Below are positions 21,073 to 32,660 of a stretch of DNA of 64,000 nt, piece after piece (the first letter of the stretch is position 1; every line of letters starts with the position of its first letter). A program made the position numbers and the translations under genes. Source of the stretch: Prorocentrum cordatum (lineage: Eukaryota; Sar; Dinophyceae; Prorocentrales; Prorocentraceae); the NCBI GenBank assembly GCA_963575745.1, contig CAUYUJ010009780.1, positions 59,883 through 123,882 on the forward strand. The letters run 5' to 3'. The notes beneath the pieces are model-generated. The model was not told the origin of the DNA and ran no database searches. It saw only the letters and a program-made list of their open reading frames with translations.

Positions 21073-21180
21073 TCTTGCAAGTTGTCAAAACGAATGTGTG
21101 TCGCACTAAAGCGAAATCAACATGTTGAAAACGACCCGCCCTCCATCTGTGAAACCGTTGCCGATTCTTGAACTTTAAAG
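21073..21180. repeat. 84-bp satellite resumes; contains 5' copy of the target-site duplication (21073-21091)
   Basis: Begins with the second 19-bp duplication and continues GAATGTGTGTCGCACTAAAG and GAAAACGACCCGCCCTCCAT. Distance from the GCCCT word at 16577 to the insertion point (36) plus insertion point to the GCCCT word at 21138 (47) is 83, the satellite period. Confidence 0.88.
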
Positions 21181-21199
21181 TCATATATGGTCAGGAATA

Positions 21200-21800
21200 T
21201 GCTCCTCCTCCTCCTCCTCCTCCTCCTCCTCCTCCTCCTCCTCCTCCCTCCTCCCCCTCCTCCTCCTCCTCCTCCTCCTCCTCCTCCTCCTCCTCCCCTC
21301 CTCCCTCCCCCTCCTCCTCCTCTCCTCCTCCTCCTCTTCTCCTCCTCGTCCTTGTCCTCCTCCTCCTCCACCCCGTCCTCTCTCCCTCCTCCCCTCCCCT
21401 CCTCCTCCTCCTCCTCCTCCTCTCCTCCTCCATGCTCCTCCTCCTCCTCATCATCTCTCCTCATCCCTCCTCCTCCTCCTCCTTCTCCTCCTCCTCCTCC
21501 TCTCCTCCTCCTCCTCCTCCCTCCTCCTCCTCCCCCCTCCTCGTCCTCCTCCTCCCCTCGCCCTCCGCCTCCTCCTTCTCCTCCTCCTCCTCCTCCTCCT
21601 CCTCCTGCTCTCCTCCTCCTCCTCCTCATCCTTCGCATCCACCTCCTCTTCCTCCCTCCTCCTCTCCTCCTCCTCCTCCTCCTCCTCCCATCCTCCTCCT
21701 CCTCCTCCTCATCCTCCTCCTCCTCCTCCTCCTCATTGTCCTCCTCCTCATTGTCCTCCTCCTCCTCCTCCTCCTCCTCCTCCTCCTCCGCCTCTCTCGT
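21200..21800. repeat. (TCC)n microsatellite, long
   Basis: About 600 bp of TCC triplets with small slips. Poly-Pro, poly-Ser and poly-Leu frames are repeat translations. Confidence 0.93.
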
Positions 21801-21841
21801 TTCTCCTCTCTCCCCTCTCTCCTCCCTCGCTCCTCCTTCCC

Positions 21842-21935
21842 CGACCGACGCCGTGTTTTTTCATGACGTGGACCCCCAATGCCTGAATACATATCCAGGG
21901 ACATGTTCTTCATCCTGAGACGTGTTTTTGTATGA
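21842..21935 (+). repeat. GACGTCG dispersed element, truncated copy
   Basis: GACGCCGTGTTTTTTCATGACGTGGACCCCC and ATCCTGAGACGTGTTTTTG follow the order of the consensus seen at 50835-51000. The copy stops before the GGAGGCCGAAAA half. Confidence 0.6.
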
Positions 21936-22089
21936 CCCGCCCACGGTGCAACCCACGGGGTAGCTCTGGGAAAGCCCCTGGGGCCCCGACGCGCACACGG
22001 GGGCGACGCAATCTCCTTCGCCCTCGCGGGGGCTCGCCTCGACCTGCACGCGTGCCACGCACGACACGACACGAAATCGAGATCGAAAC

Positions 22090-22613
22090 ACTCCCTCTCG
22101 TCGTCGTCGTCGTCCTCCTCCTCCTCCCCCTCCCCTACTCCTCCCTCTCCTCCTCCTCCTCCTCCTCTCTCTCCCTCCTCCCTCCTCCTCTTATTCACCC
22201 CCCCTTCTCGTCTCCTCCTTCTCTCCTCCTCCTCCTCCTCCTCTCTCCTCCTCTCCTCCTCATCTCGTCGTTCCTCCTCCTCCTCCTCCTCTCCTCATCC
22301 TCCTCCTCCTCCCCTCCTCCTCCTCCTCCTCAGCCTCCTCCTCCTCCTCCTCCTCCTCCTCTCCTCCTCTCCTCGTCCGTCCTCTCCTCCTCTCTCCCTC
22401 CTCCTCATCTCCTCCTCTCCTCCTCCTCCTCCTCCTCTCTCCTCCTCGTCTGCCTCCTCCTCCTGCTCCTGCTCCTGCTCCTCCTGCTCCTCCTCCCTCC
22501 CGTCCTCGTCCTCGTCCTCGTCCTTCCCGTCCTCCTCCTCGTCCTCCCCCTCCTCCTCCTCGTCCTCGCCCTCCTCCTGCTCCTGCTCCTGCTCCTGCTC
22601 CTCCTGCTCCTGA

Positions 22614-22653
<40 letters not shown>

Positions 22654-22750
22654 CCTCCTGCTCCTGCTCCTCCTTCTCCTCCTCCTCCTCCTCCTCCTCC
22701 TCCTCCTCTCTTCCCTCTCCTCCTCCCTCTCTCGTCCTCCCTTCTCTCTC
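22090..22750. repeat. (TCC)n and (TCCTGC)n microsatellite
   Basis: TCC triplets with internal blocks of CTGCTC (about 22455-22670) and CGTCCT. The poly-Leu frame through it is not supported as a gene. Confidence 0.92.
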
Positions 22751-22964
22751 CTCCTCCGAAATGGCCAAGCATCCGCCTGCCGGGCCACGCTCGAGCAGCG
22801 CCGTCTGGTCCACCGAGAGCGCCTCTTCCTCCTGTTCCTCTTCTTCCCAATCCGTGTGGGTGCGAGGGGCACGCGGCATCGTGCCGCGAGGCCTCACGGA
22901 TTAACCTCCGCTGAACGCGATCCAGGGCGGGGGAGCGTTGCAACATCTGGGCGACCGGCATGCT
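22751..22964. other. Unassigned sequence between microsatellites
   Basis: About 200 bp of mixed sequence; no gene recognised. Confidence 0.4.
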
Positions 22965-23720
22965 GTGAAGAGGCATCATCAGCATCATCCTCAGCATCCT
23001 CAGCATCATCAGCAGCAGCATCACCATCATCACCAACATCACCAACATCATCACAATCATCACCATCATCATCAGCATCATCATCAACATCGTCATCAGC
23101 AGCATCATCAGTATCATCAGCGTCAAAATAAACATCAGCATCAACATCATCATCATCATCGTCGTATTCGTCGTAGTCGTCATCATCATCGCCGTCATCA
23201 GCATCATCAGCATCATCATCAACAACATCATCATCATCGTCATCATCATCATAATCACGACCAGCACCATCATCATCATCATCATCATCGTCATTCGTCA
23301 TCATCATCATCATCACCAGCACCACCACCATAATCATCATAATCATCATCAGCATTATCAGCATCACCATCATCACCACCATCATCATCATCATCAACAT
23401 CATCACCATGACCAACATCCATATCATCAACGTCAGCGTCACCATCAGCATCAACATCATCATCAGCATTATCATCATCATCAGCATCATCATCATAATC
23501 ATCACAATCATCATCAGCATTATCAGCATCACCATCATCACCACCATCATCATCATCATCAACATCATCACCATGACCAACATCCAAATCATCAACGTCA
23601 GCGTCACCATCAGACCATCAGCATCAGCATCATCATCATCATCATCATCAGCATCATCATCATCATCATCATCAGCAGCATCAGCATCAGCATCAGCATC
23701 AGCATCAGCATCAGCATCAG

Positions 23721-23759
<39 letters not shown>

Positions 23760-23760
23760 C
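22965..23760. repeat. (CAT)n/(CAG)n microsatellite with an internal duplication
   Basis: CAT, CAG and CAA triplets throughout. Two larger blocks containing CATGACCAACATCCA and CATCAACGTCAGCGTCACCA near 23400-23450 and 23565-23610 show a duplication of about 150 bp. Met-, Asp- and His-rich frames are repeat translations. Confidence 0.92.
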
Positions 23761-24125
23761 GCCCGGTAACGAGCAACCTGCAGCCTGCGTGCCCAGACCC
23801 GCGTCAGAATACAACCGCAATCGCCTTGTACATCAAAAGCCGCTGACCACTGCACAGATGTCTGAAAACTGCGCCGGACAAGCACACACAAACATCCAAC
23901 AATTCTGCGTGCTGCCCGCCAACACTTTCGAGGAAAACGCCACATCGACAGACGTTCGCACATTTCTTGGACCACTTGGAGGCACCGCTTTCTGAGCCGA
24001 AGCCGGCACGGAAACTGCGAGTGCGAAGGCCTGGGAAACTCCCAAACTGGGGGAATCATCTGTTGCGCCGGAGAACCCTCACATCCGACGTTGCAAAAAA
24101 TTGCAACATCGCACAAATTCGCGAC
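23761..24125. other. Unassigned stretch
   Basis: Normal-complexity sequence with no recognisable protein or RNA gene. Confidence 0.35.
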
Positions 24126-24185
24126 CAGGGCCCCGGACCCATCTTTATGCGTAATTCTTCGGGCTGGATCGATCTGCGAGGGTCC
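24126..24185 (+). repeat. Fragment shared with 57329-57385
   Basis: GGACCCATCTTTATGCGTAA and GGGCTGGATCGATCT match the order of AGACCCCATCTTTCTGCGTC and GAGCCGGATCGACGT near 57345-57380, the 5' portion of one GACGTCG-type copy. Confidence 0.5.
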
Positions 24186-26791
24186 CAGGACCCGGGACTG
24201 GGCGAAAACGCCCGTTGTGAAAAGATGGCGGCGCCAAGATCTGAGGGGCCCCCCCACCCCTTAGCCAGCTGTTCTCCTCTGCCATGCTGACGACGCGGCG
24301 AAGCCTCCTAATCGGCCGCTCTCCTGTGAAGCTCCGAGGCCGGTGGGCGTGACAATCGCACGATGGTGCTCCGAGAGCAGAAGCAGAGGCCCCCAGACCG
24401 GTGCGCCCACACGTGGCGCGGCTGGCCGCGCATTGCCGCCTGCTCCTCTGCTTCTGCTTTGTCGGGTGCACGCAGCACCCACTCCACACGAATAACTACA
24501 CCAGAGAGAAGCCCCAATCAATGGATGGTTTTGACTCGTGAGATCGATAAAGAGATCGACACGGAGATCGACTGGGTACCCGGGAACCCCGAACCCACCG
24601 AAATCGGACCAGAACCAGTAACCAAGAACCCGGGAACCCAGAACAGGGAACCCGGGAATCCAGCCGGCTGCCAAAATCGGCGGGACACCTTCGCCACGTC
24701 TTTCTGTCAATTTCCGCGACGACCCCTTCAGTGCAAGAATTTGATGGGGGAACTATCTGCATGCATGTGCGCGTGCGTGCATACCGCGACGCCGCCCCGC
24801 GCCGCTGCCAGGGGCTGCCCCGCAGCCTGGCCGCCCCGTGGGCTCCCCGCGGCGCCGCCGCGCGAGAGCGCCCCCCTCCCTCCCTCCCCCTCCGCGGCCG
24901 CCCTCTTCTGGTCTGGCCCCCCCCCCCCCCTCTTGCATGCGGGGCAACTCGCCACGCCGCAGCCCGGGCTGCTCGACGCGGGAGCGGATCGCCTCTGCCG
25001 CGCCGCGACGGGAAAAGCGTGCATACCGCTTTCTCTGCACGTGTGCATACGGCTCCGCCAACTCGTGGCACCTGCCCTATCTCGGTCCACTGCTGCGGTT
25101 GAATTTCAACATCTTCTTGCCTGTGATGTTCTGGCCGGCTGCTCAACGACCTCGGTGCCGATGGCAGACCCCCACTTCCAAGGCCAAGTCTTGAAAGGCG
25201 GAGCAAGAAGCCTTCGACGGCCTGGCACTGAAGCCCCATACCCCATACCTCGATCTAAATGTCTGATCGTCCTCCATTTCGCCAAGCTTTGTAACCCGTG
25301 GTTTTTCAATCAAGTGCGGTCCGGCCAACAAACAATCGTTCCAATCATCTGCATATCTTTCGAACAGATATGGGATATGGACGCCCAGCTCCGGAGCCGA
25401 CGGGCACTGAAACCCATGCTCCACACCTCACTGTCTTGATATCACTGCCGTGTGCTTCACTACCCGTTGGACATTTTGGTTGTGAGAACTTCTCTGACGC
25501 CGCCTCCACACCTGTGGCGTGCGTGCGAAGCTGCGCGCGAGTTCCCCCAGGCCGATACGGTGGATGGCGGTGATATCACATGTATGTAGACATTCTTCCA
25601 CAAATTTGAGGGCATCACCCAACGACTTCACGGCGTGAGTCAGCAGAATACCACCAGACACGCCGGAAATGTCACACGACACTACGGCAAGAGCGCGCGT
25701 GCGAAACAAGGAAGGGGAACAACAGGTAAACAGTGAACGGCAAGCAGGGGGCAGCAACAAAAACACAACCAACACGAAGCAACGACACGAGGAAAGCACT
25801 ACATAGCAAGCAGCAGCGAGGACAAGACGAGACAACACAACGAGCAAAGCAGCAACGGATAACGGACGGGGCGAGACTTTCAACATCACGGTAAATACTC
25901 TTAACGGAAGGGCGAGAGCACGTGAGTGCGGAGGCCAACAGCGTGAAATGGGAGAGCGGGCAACAGCACTGTGCACTACGTATACATGCTCTGCCTACAT
26001 CAATATGTATACAGATATTCAAAGTTGTATGCATGTGTAAACGAACTGTGCACACACGCAATGTTACCGAACCTTGCGGGCAAAGGGCGCCTGGTGTCTC
26101 GCCAATGTCTCCTTTGACGTCGGGATGCGTCGAGGGCCGTGGTGCTGTGGTGTTGTAGCAGACCACTTCACATCATCGCACCAGAAAGGCTGCATGTCGT
26201 GCAAAAATGCCGTCGGCCCCTCGTTGGAGGACATGTCGAACTGATGTCCTCAACGCTTATCGGCTGCAGACTGGTCTGCTGCGTGCTATTTGCTTATGTC
26301 GCTCCCCCCAGGAGTTGTCGCGAACACTTTTAGTGGGCGACGCATGTATCACATGATTCTCCCCTTCTGCTCCCTGCCAAAACGCTGCGCCTGCAATTGT
26401 TCGACGTCGGCTCATCGGATGGCCACGCACGTTCTGTCCAGAACACACCACGCCAGCACTCCCGTTGGACTCTTGTGCTCGGCCCACTCGTCTGCCCTGG
26501 CCTCCATCCCCGAGCCCCCGGCGCATGCCCGCACTGCCCCCATGGCGGCCCGGTCCCAACGGAGAAGCTCCGGGGACTCGCGACGGCGCCCCGAGGGCCT
26601 CGCCCTCGGGGGCAGCAGGCGGGAGGCACGCCGCGCCGCGCCGACGGCCCCGCTGGCAAGTGCACCCTCCGCACGGGCATCTGCCGCAGCCCCCGCCGGG
26701 CGCGGCGAGCTGGCCCCGCTCGCCGGGCCCGCTCGCCGCCGCGGGCCGCGCCGTCCGAAGAGGGCCCCGCGTGACACCCTGGCCCTCCCGA
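24186..26791. other. Long unassigned stretch
   Basis: Frames up to about 360 codons exist but show no domain, no consistent codon texture and overlap equally long frames on the other strand. Short phrases such as GATCGA and CCCGGGAACCC recur near 24540-24660, and GGCACTGAA recurs near 25226 and 25408. No tRNA or rRNA seen. Confidence 0.35.
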
Positions 26792-26925
26792 GCTCGCCAT
26801 CGCTTGGACGTCCATTCCCTGTGTTTTTTTTCGGTTTCGTGCGTGTTTTTTTCGCCAAATGATCAAGGATGCTCCTCGATGGTCCTCGCCGAGAAAAAAA
26901 TGCACACGTCCGAGCGATGCCAAGC
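26792..26925. mobile_element. Small TIR element, copy 1 (MITE-like)
   Basis: Left end GCTCGCCATCGCTTGGAC and right end, reverse-complemented, GCTTGGCATCGCTCGGAC match at 15 of 18. Internal GTCCATTCCC, TTTCGTGCGTG and CGCCGAGAAAAA are shared in order with the copy at 62888-63046. No coding capacity; mobilised, if at all, by another element's enzyme. Confidence 0.65.
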
Positions 26926-27146
26926 GAGGGGGGGGGGGCGCCGCGCTGGGAGAGGGGGGGGGGGGGCGCGCCCTCGAGCGGCCGCGGGGGTTGCGCGCGC
27001 CCCGCCTGTCGGGGCACGACCGCAGCAGCGCGCCCAGCAGCCACGTGCGCAGCTGCCTCCGCGCCTCCAGCTGGGCCCGCGGCAGCGGCAGGCCTGAGCA
27101 GCCCCCCCTCGCCATCACGGGGGGGAGGGGAGCGGCTTTTTTTTTC
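26926..27146. other. GC-rich unassigned sequence with G runs
   Basis: G runs near 26928-26938 and 26954-26966. No gene. Confidence 0.4.
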
Positions 27147-27265
27147 GAAGGATTGCAAAAAAAAACAAAGGATTGCAAAACAAAAAACCAAAGATTGCAA
27201 AACAAACCCTGAGGATTGCAAAAAAAAGAACCCTGAGGATTGCAAAAAAAAAACCCTGTTGCAAT
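27147..27265. repeat. GGATTGCAAAA minisatellite
   Basis: Five units of GGATTGCAAAA followed by an A run and CCCTGA or CCAAA, about 20-24 bp each. Ends with TTGCAATCCTGAGG, an inverted partial copy. Confidence 0.85.
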
Positions 27266-27439
27266 CCTGAGGTCACGACGAGGAGGGGGCGCTCTCCCTC
27301 TCCAGGATGGGGCCCTGTGGCCTCAGGAGCGCCCACGAGGACCTCGATCGAGGCGGTCCACGAGGCCTTCGGGGCATCCCCAAGGGAGCCATGGGAGCCC
27401 CAGGCGCCTTCCCAAGAGGGCCTCGAGGGGCAAAGATCC

Positions 27440-27510
27440 ATGATTCCTCCTCCTCCTCCTCCTCCTCCTCCCCCTCCTCCCCCTCCTCCTGATCCTCCTC
27501 CTCCTCCGCC
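27440..27510. repeat. (TCC)n microsatellite, short
   Basis: TCC/CCC triplet run inside a CCAAGA-family neighbourhood. Confidence 0.85.
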
Positions 27511-27529
27511 TGATTCCCCTGCGTCGGCT

Positions 27530-28060
27530 TGAGCGCCCGCTTGTGGAGCTTCCGACGCCCCAAGACGACCCGACGACGGCCCAAGATGCCCCCACGAGGA
27601 CCCCAAGGCGTCGCAAGAGGGCTCCAAGAGGCGCCCAAGACTGCCCCAGAGGCCCTGAGACCGCCTCAAAAAATGCCCAAGAGGGTGAACAAGAACCGAC
27701 AATTCGAGACTTCCGCCCCATGAGGGCGCAGGAGGCCCCAAAAGGGCGAAAAGAGGCCCCCAGAAGGCCCCCACGAGGGCCCCGAGAGGCAAAAACCAGT
27801 GATACCCCACAGTTTGTTCAATGCTTTGTGGATTCTCGCCTTTTCGAGTTTCCGACGCTCCAAGACGGCCCAAGAGGTCCCCAAGACTCCTCCGAGACGG
27901 CTCAAGCGGCCCCTCATAGAGCTCCAAGGCGGACTAAGAGAGCTCCAAGGCGGGCTAAGAGAGCTCCATGGCGGCCCAAGAAGCGCCCAAGGCTGTCCAA
28001 GAGGGCCCCAAGACGGCCCAAAGAAAGGCCCAAGAGTGGGAACACGAACAAAGAATTTTA
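27530..28060. repeat. Composite CCAAGA repeat, fourth locus
   Basis: GCTTCCGACGCCCCAAGACG near 27548 and a second middle block near 27810-27870 (CGCCTTTTCGAGTTTCCGACGCTC) are flanked by CCAAGAGGC arrays. No head hairpin or tail was found, so this is a fragment or a different subtype. Confidence 0.7.
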
Positions 28061-28082
28061 GCCTTCTGTCCCAAGAGGCCCC

Positions 28083-28265
28083 TGGCAGGCCCCCTGCGCA
28101 CCCCCTGTGGCGTCGAGGAAATGCCACGCCTGCCACGCCCCGCGAGCCTGCAGCGCATAGCGCCCCCACCCCCAGCGCACCCCTTCTGGCGCCGAGGAAA
28201 TGCTACGCCTGCCACGCCCTGCGAGCCTGCAACGCATAGCACCCCCATCCCCAGAGCACCCCCTT
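28083..28265. repeat. Tandem duplication, about 83-bp unit
   Basis: Two adjacent units share GAGGAAATGC, CGCCTGCCACGCCC and GCGAGCCTGCA blocks and CGCATAGC, differing at a few positions. A third partial start follows. Confidence 0.75.
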
Positions 28266-28589
28266 GTGGCTGTGTCTTGCGTGTGTGCATGTGTTGCGCA
28301 CAGGTGAGACGAGGAAGAGGAGGAGTGGAAGAGGAGGAGGGGAAGAGGGAGGTGTGCGTGGGAGGAGACGCGGGTGCGACGCGGCAGGGAAGAAAACCAT
28401 AACCCCACCAAGCATGTGGGGAACGCCAGGCCTCTGAGAGCCGCGGTTGTGACAACAACAATCACGACGTTGGGGGTCTGGGTCCCCCGCCCGCCCCGCG
28501 GCCCGCCCGCCGCCCGACGCGATCTCCCTCGCGATCCCGCCCCGCGCGACCCTCCGCGGCCCGACGGTCGCCACGGGATGCGCACGGGG
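28266..28589. other. Unassigned stretch
   Basis: Contains a short GGA-rich patch near 28310-28345 and GC-rich sequence. No gene. Confidence 0.4.
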
Positions 28590-28765
28590 TGTGCTCATGG
28601 GAGGCGGGCGCCCGTGTTGCGGCGGCCGCGGGTTGCGCCGCGCCCGTGGGCGGCGGCCGTGGGCTGCCCCCGTGGGCGGTGGCCGTGGGGTGCGCCCGTG
28701 GGGTGTGCTCACGGGCGGCGCCCGTGTTGCAGTGGCCACGGGTTGCGCCCGCGGGCGCTGGTTCC
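28590..28765. repeat. GC-rich minisatellite (GCCCGTGGGC words)
   Basis: GCGCCCGTG, GCGGCCGTGGG and GGGGTGTGCTCA words recur, with GGGTGTGCTCA at both ends of the block, suggesting local duplication. Confidence 0.6.
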
Positions 28766-29047
28766 GTTGCTCTGCGGCGCGTGGTGTCACGCCGCGCAAC
28801 GACTGTTCGGTCGCTGTTGTGGGCCCACGCTGGATTCAGTGTATTTTTTTCACGCTGTCGTTGCGGCTCGTGGACCTATGTCTGCCATGAGAGATTAGTG
28901 AGCCTCGAAAGGGCCGTCCAGATAGAAGTGAGAAGAAGACCGGGGCTCTCGCACTTCACCAAGATCCGTGCCAGGCAAGCGAGGCACGGGATCTTACTAC
29001 GCCTGGCCTTTGTCCTTCGCCTGCTCTCCATCCTCCTAGCGGCTGGT
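28766..29047. other. Unassigned stretch
   Basis: Ordinary-complexity sequence before the tetranucleotide tract. No gene recognised. Confidence 0.35.
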
Positions 29048-29249
29048 ACTGATAGGTGGAAAAAGAGAGACAGACAGACCGACCGACCGACCGACCGACC
29101 GACCGACCGACAGACAGAGAGACAGAGAGACAGAGAGACAGAGAGACAGACAGACAGACAGGCAGGCAGGAAGGCAGACAGGCAGGCAGGCAGGCAGACA
29201 GGCATAGAGAGAGAGAGAGAGATATAGTGAGACAGGGCGAGGGAAATAC

Positions 29250-29280
<31 letters not shown>

Positions 29281-29340
29281 GAGAAGGATGGACAGAAGGA
29301 CAGAAAGAGAGAGAGAGAGAGAGAGAAAACAACACAAAAC
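29048..29340. repeat. (GACC)n, (GACA)n, (GGCA)n, (GA)n microsatellites in series
   Basis: CCGA, then CAGAGA, then CAGG and GAGA repeats follow one another, as in a stepwise-mutating simple repeat. Confidence 0.92.
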
Positions 29341-29394
29341 ACAACAAACACATGCACATGTTTCGGTGGCGGACGTCGGAGGAGAAATGCCCGT

Positions 29395-29520
29395 GGACCA
29401 AAAAGGCATGAAACAAACGGCCGCACAACGGCCGCGAGCTCAAACGGCCGCACAACGGCCGCATGAAAAAAATGCCGGTGGCGCACAACGGCCGCGAGCT
29501 CAAACGCGCCGCACGGACGC
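29395..29520. repeat. ACGGCCGC short tandem repeat
   Basis: CACAACGGCCGC and GAGCTCAAACG alternate about three times each. Confidence 0.8.
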
Positions 29521-29949
29521 ACAGCGCCGTGGACGCCACACGCCCCCAAGACGACCACCTCGCAGGCCGCCGGAGGGCCGCCCCTGGCCGCAGGCGCTCC
29601 CCCGCCCGCCCCCCCCGGGAGCCCAGGGAGGCCGCGCCGAGACCACCGCCGACGGCCGCAGGGCCCTCCCGAGAGCCCTCCCGCCGACGCGGCCCTCCCT
29701 GGCGGCCGGCTCGTGCCGAGGGGCGCCCGCCGAGGCTCCGCAGGGCGCGGCCGCGCATGTCGGCCGCGCCTCCCCCCTCCCCCTTCCCCCCCCCCCTCCG
29801 GGGGCTGCGCGGGGCAAGGCGGCTGCGGAGGCAGAGAGGGGGCAATGGAGGGCTGGATGGGGGGAGGGAGGGGGGAGGAGGGAGGAGGGGGGGAGGAGGA
29901 GCGGGAGGAGGAGGGGGCAGAGGGGGGGAGGAAAAGGGAGGAGAGGGAG
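29521..29949. other. GC-rich unassigned sequence grading into GGA
   Basis: Very GC-rich, with GGGGGGAGG patches from about 29860. No gene. Confidence 0.4.
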
Positions 29950-30386
29950 AGGAGAGGAGGAGGAGGAGGAGGAGGAGGAGGAGGAGGAGGAGGAGGAGGA
30001 GGAGGAGGAGGAGGAGGAGGAGGAGGAGGAGGAGGAGGAGGGGGAGGGGGAGGGGGAGGATGACGAGGGTGACGATGACGACGATGACGACGATGACAAC
30101 GATGTCGACGACGACGAAGACGGAGGGGACGGCGAGGACGACGAGGACGATGATAATGAGGATGTGGATGGGGATGACGATAATGATGATGAAGATGGGG
30201 ATGATGCTTGCTGATGGTGATGCTGATGATGTTGTTGTTGTTGTTGTTGTTGCTGTTGCGGTTGATGGTGATGATGATGAGAAAAAAGAAAATGAATATC
30301 ATGATGACGATGACGGTGCTAATAATCATGCTTATGCTGATTATGATGATGCTGATGATGCTGCTGCTGCTGCTGATGATGATGAA

Positions 30387-30445
<59 letters not shown>

Positions 30446-30450
30446 CAGAG
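29950..30450. repeat. (GGA)n followed by (GAC)n and (GAT)n microsatellites
   Basis: GGA to about 30058, then GAC/GAT mixtures, then GTT near 30230-30255 and nearly pure GAT at 30385-30445. Acidic and Met-rich frames are not genes. Confidence 0.93.
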
Positions 30451-30868
30451 GTGGTGGGGGCGGGACGGGTGGACAAGGAGGAGGAAGAGGAGAAAGAGGA
30501 GGAGGATGGGGAGGAGGAAACAAGCGTGCGACGACGACGACGTCCCAACCCGCGCGGGAATAAATAGCTTCGGCCAACGCGAACCTGAGGTCCCGCAGCG
30601 CCGGCTTCGCGGCACCCGGATCCGTTCGAAGACGGAGGAGGTCCGCGGGGGGGACGAGACGGACAGAGTGGCAAATGTGCGAGACAAGATAAGTTTTCTA
30701 AATTGAGGCGGGGGGGATGGCGCAATCGGGGAGGCCGAGTCTCTTCAGAGTGTCCGCAGAGAGAGGGCGACATCGGAGGGCAAAGGAGATGGACCATGCT
30801 GGCCTGGGGCACGGTATATCAGGTCTAACGTCGATACAACACTCTTCACAGCCAACAGTTCAAGCCAG
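30451..30868. other. Unassigned stretch
   Basis: Possibly 3' part of the minus-strand LINE that lies to the right, but no motif supports this. Confidence 0.3.
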
Positions 30869-31855
30869 TTAACAACGTGGATTGCAAACCTTGTGACTGG
30901 TGAGCCAGCCATGAAAAGTAGTGCGGGTCCAAGACCAGACCCAAAAAGGCGGGACCCTGGAGAGCCCCAACGCAATCACACCCCAACTCAACAAGAGAAT
31001 CTGTTGGTTTCGCTCGGGGGGCAGCTCGCGCAAACGGCGCTCCAGGAGGTCAAGAAAGGGCCGAGAGCTCCGGAACCGCAAGCACGCCAATTTCGCAGCA
31101 CGCTGAAGCCTGCGGGCGGTTCCAGGAGCGGGGGGGGGACCTGCAGGCATCTAAAGCGATGGGCTCAACTCGAAGCCATGTCCATACGCTGCGGCGGATA
31201 AGTTCTCAACGAACGCCGATGCTTCCCAGCGGCCATGCGACAACTTGCCTCGGGGGGGCGTGGTTGGGCGCAACTCGCCCGCGCGCAACTCAATCATTGT
31301 TCTTCATCATTCAAAGACCATGCATGCACGCGCTCGTATTCCAACAGGTTGCGGGGGGCAGATCTAGCGAGGGTCGCCGCAAAAACTTTCTCCGGCGGAT
31401 CAGCGCGCGGCCCGTGAGGGGCTGGGGGGGCGGCCTGCCCCTTTGCGCCGAACGTGCCCAGTGGGGCGCGGAAGACCAATGCCAATGCACCAAGCTCAAT
31501 CTGGCGGTATTCTCTCGGGGGCGGCATTCGCTGCCTCGCGCAGCTCAGCGTTGAAATTCACCGAACGGTATGCGTCGCAACAGACGAGGGGGCCGCCGTA
31601 GAGCCACGTCCCGCGGCCGCGCAACGCGCTATGCATTCACTGATGGGAGCGGCCCGCGAATCTTGCGCCGTCGCCCCCAGTTCCCGCCCGCGTTCCAAGA
31701 TTTATCAATTTCGGCCCATTGCGAACGGTGCTCCGCTTTGGCACAAACGCGCCCAGGAACTCCTGCGCTTTGGCTTCTAGTTCATCCTGGAATGCGCCGG
31801 GCAATGGTGCAGTTGAGCATTTCTTGGCTTGAGTTTGGGGTGCGCAATCTTCTCG
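30869..31855 (-). pseudogene. Probable C-terminal part of the degenerate LINE ORF2
   Basis: Minus-strand frames continue downstream of the RT (for example RRLREL and RSAPRNLLEYERVHAWSLND) but no zinc motif or RNase H is recognisable. Assigned by position only. Confidence 0.3.
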
Positions 31856-32660
31856 CTAGTAATCATTGCGCAAAATCGTTAAACAAAGAGCAGCAAATAC
31901 TTCAGAGCGCTCATCGGCGCATGCTCGGTTGATCCCCAGCTTCGGCGCCTCGGCTCTGGCATGCTGACCCGAGAGATCAAGAGCCAAAGCAGCCGCGAAC
32001 AAAGGACCAGAGAGCGCATCACCGTGGATAACGCCAGGTCGCATCCATAATGCGCGCAAGGACCCCCCCTTGGGCAGCAGAAATTCCTTCCGCAGCCTCA
32101 TGCGTCACATTGGCATGTCAGGCCAGCGCCGGCGGACGCCCCATCTTCTGCATGAGCAACCGTGAGAACTGTTGCGCGCGCCTTGGAAACGCATGGCCGC
32201 ATTCCAACGCACGCAGAACAAGGCAGTCGCCATCCGCTTCAGAAAGAGCCGAACGCACCCACGCCGCGACACCCACCTCCAATATATAAACGCAACAATT
32301 TCGGCCACGCATGAACCCCCGCCGATCAAGTGGAAGGAAACGCTCGAGAGGCTTCCGAATCGCAAGAGTCACAGCCGCTGACAACAACTAAATACTGGCA
32401 TTGCGCAGTCCTACTACACCCGCAGAGCGGGCATCGCGAGCGCGCCCCCCCCCATCGCGATCGCCATCCTCAAAATCACCTTTTGGCGGGGGGGCTCGGG
32501 GCGTGGGGCTCTCCGTCAAGCGCAGAGAACTGCATTTCAGAATCCAGATCAACGCATCGCGCAATCATAGCAATCCAGAGGGATGCGCAAGCCACGCAGC
32601 ATAACGCAACCAATCGCATCCAGGAGCCGAGTCACACGCACTCCTCGCGAAGCTTTTCGG
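31856..32660 (-). pseudogene. Degenerate LINE reverse transcriptase
   Basis: Remnants in order: SAPGCDWLRYAAW near 32640 (usual form SAPGPDGIPYAAW), RRGFMRGRN near 32315, LVLRALECGHAFPRR near 32200 in the place of motif A with the Asp lost, GVIHGDALSGPLFA near 32010 in the place of motif B, and ACADE near 31920 where motif C normally reads ADD. At least three frames are involved. The enzyme is inactive. Confidence 0.72.

Noticed and set aside
21168-23820. Poly-Leu, poly-Pro, poly-Met and poly-Asp frames
   Set aside because: Direct translations of (TCC)n and (CAT)n microsatellites.
24363-25439. 358-codon plus-strand frame
   Set aside because: No recognisable motif, overlapped by a similar minus-strand frame, and interrupted by repetitive phrases; kept as unassigned.
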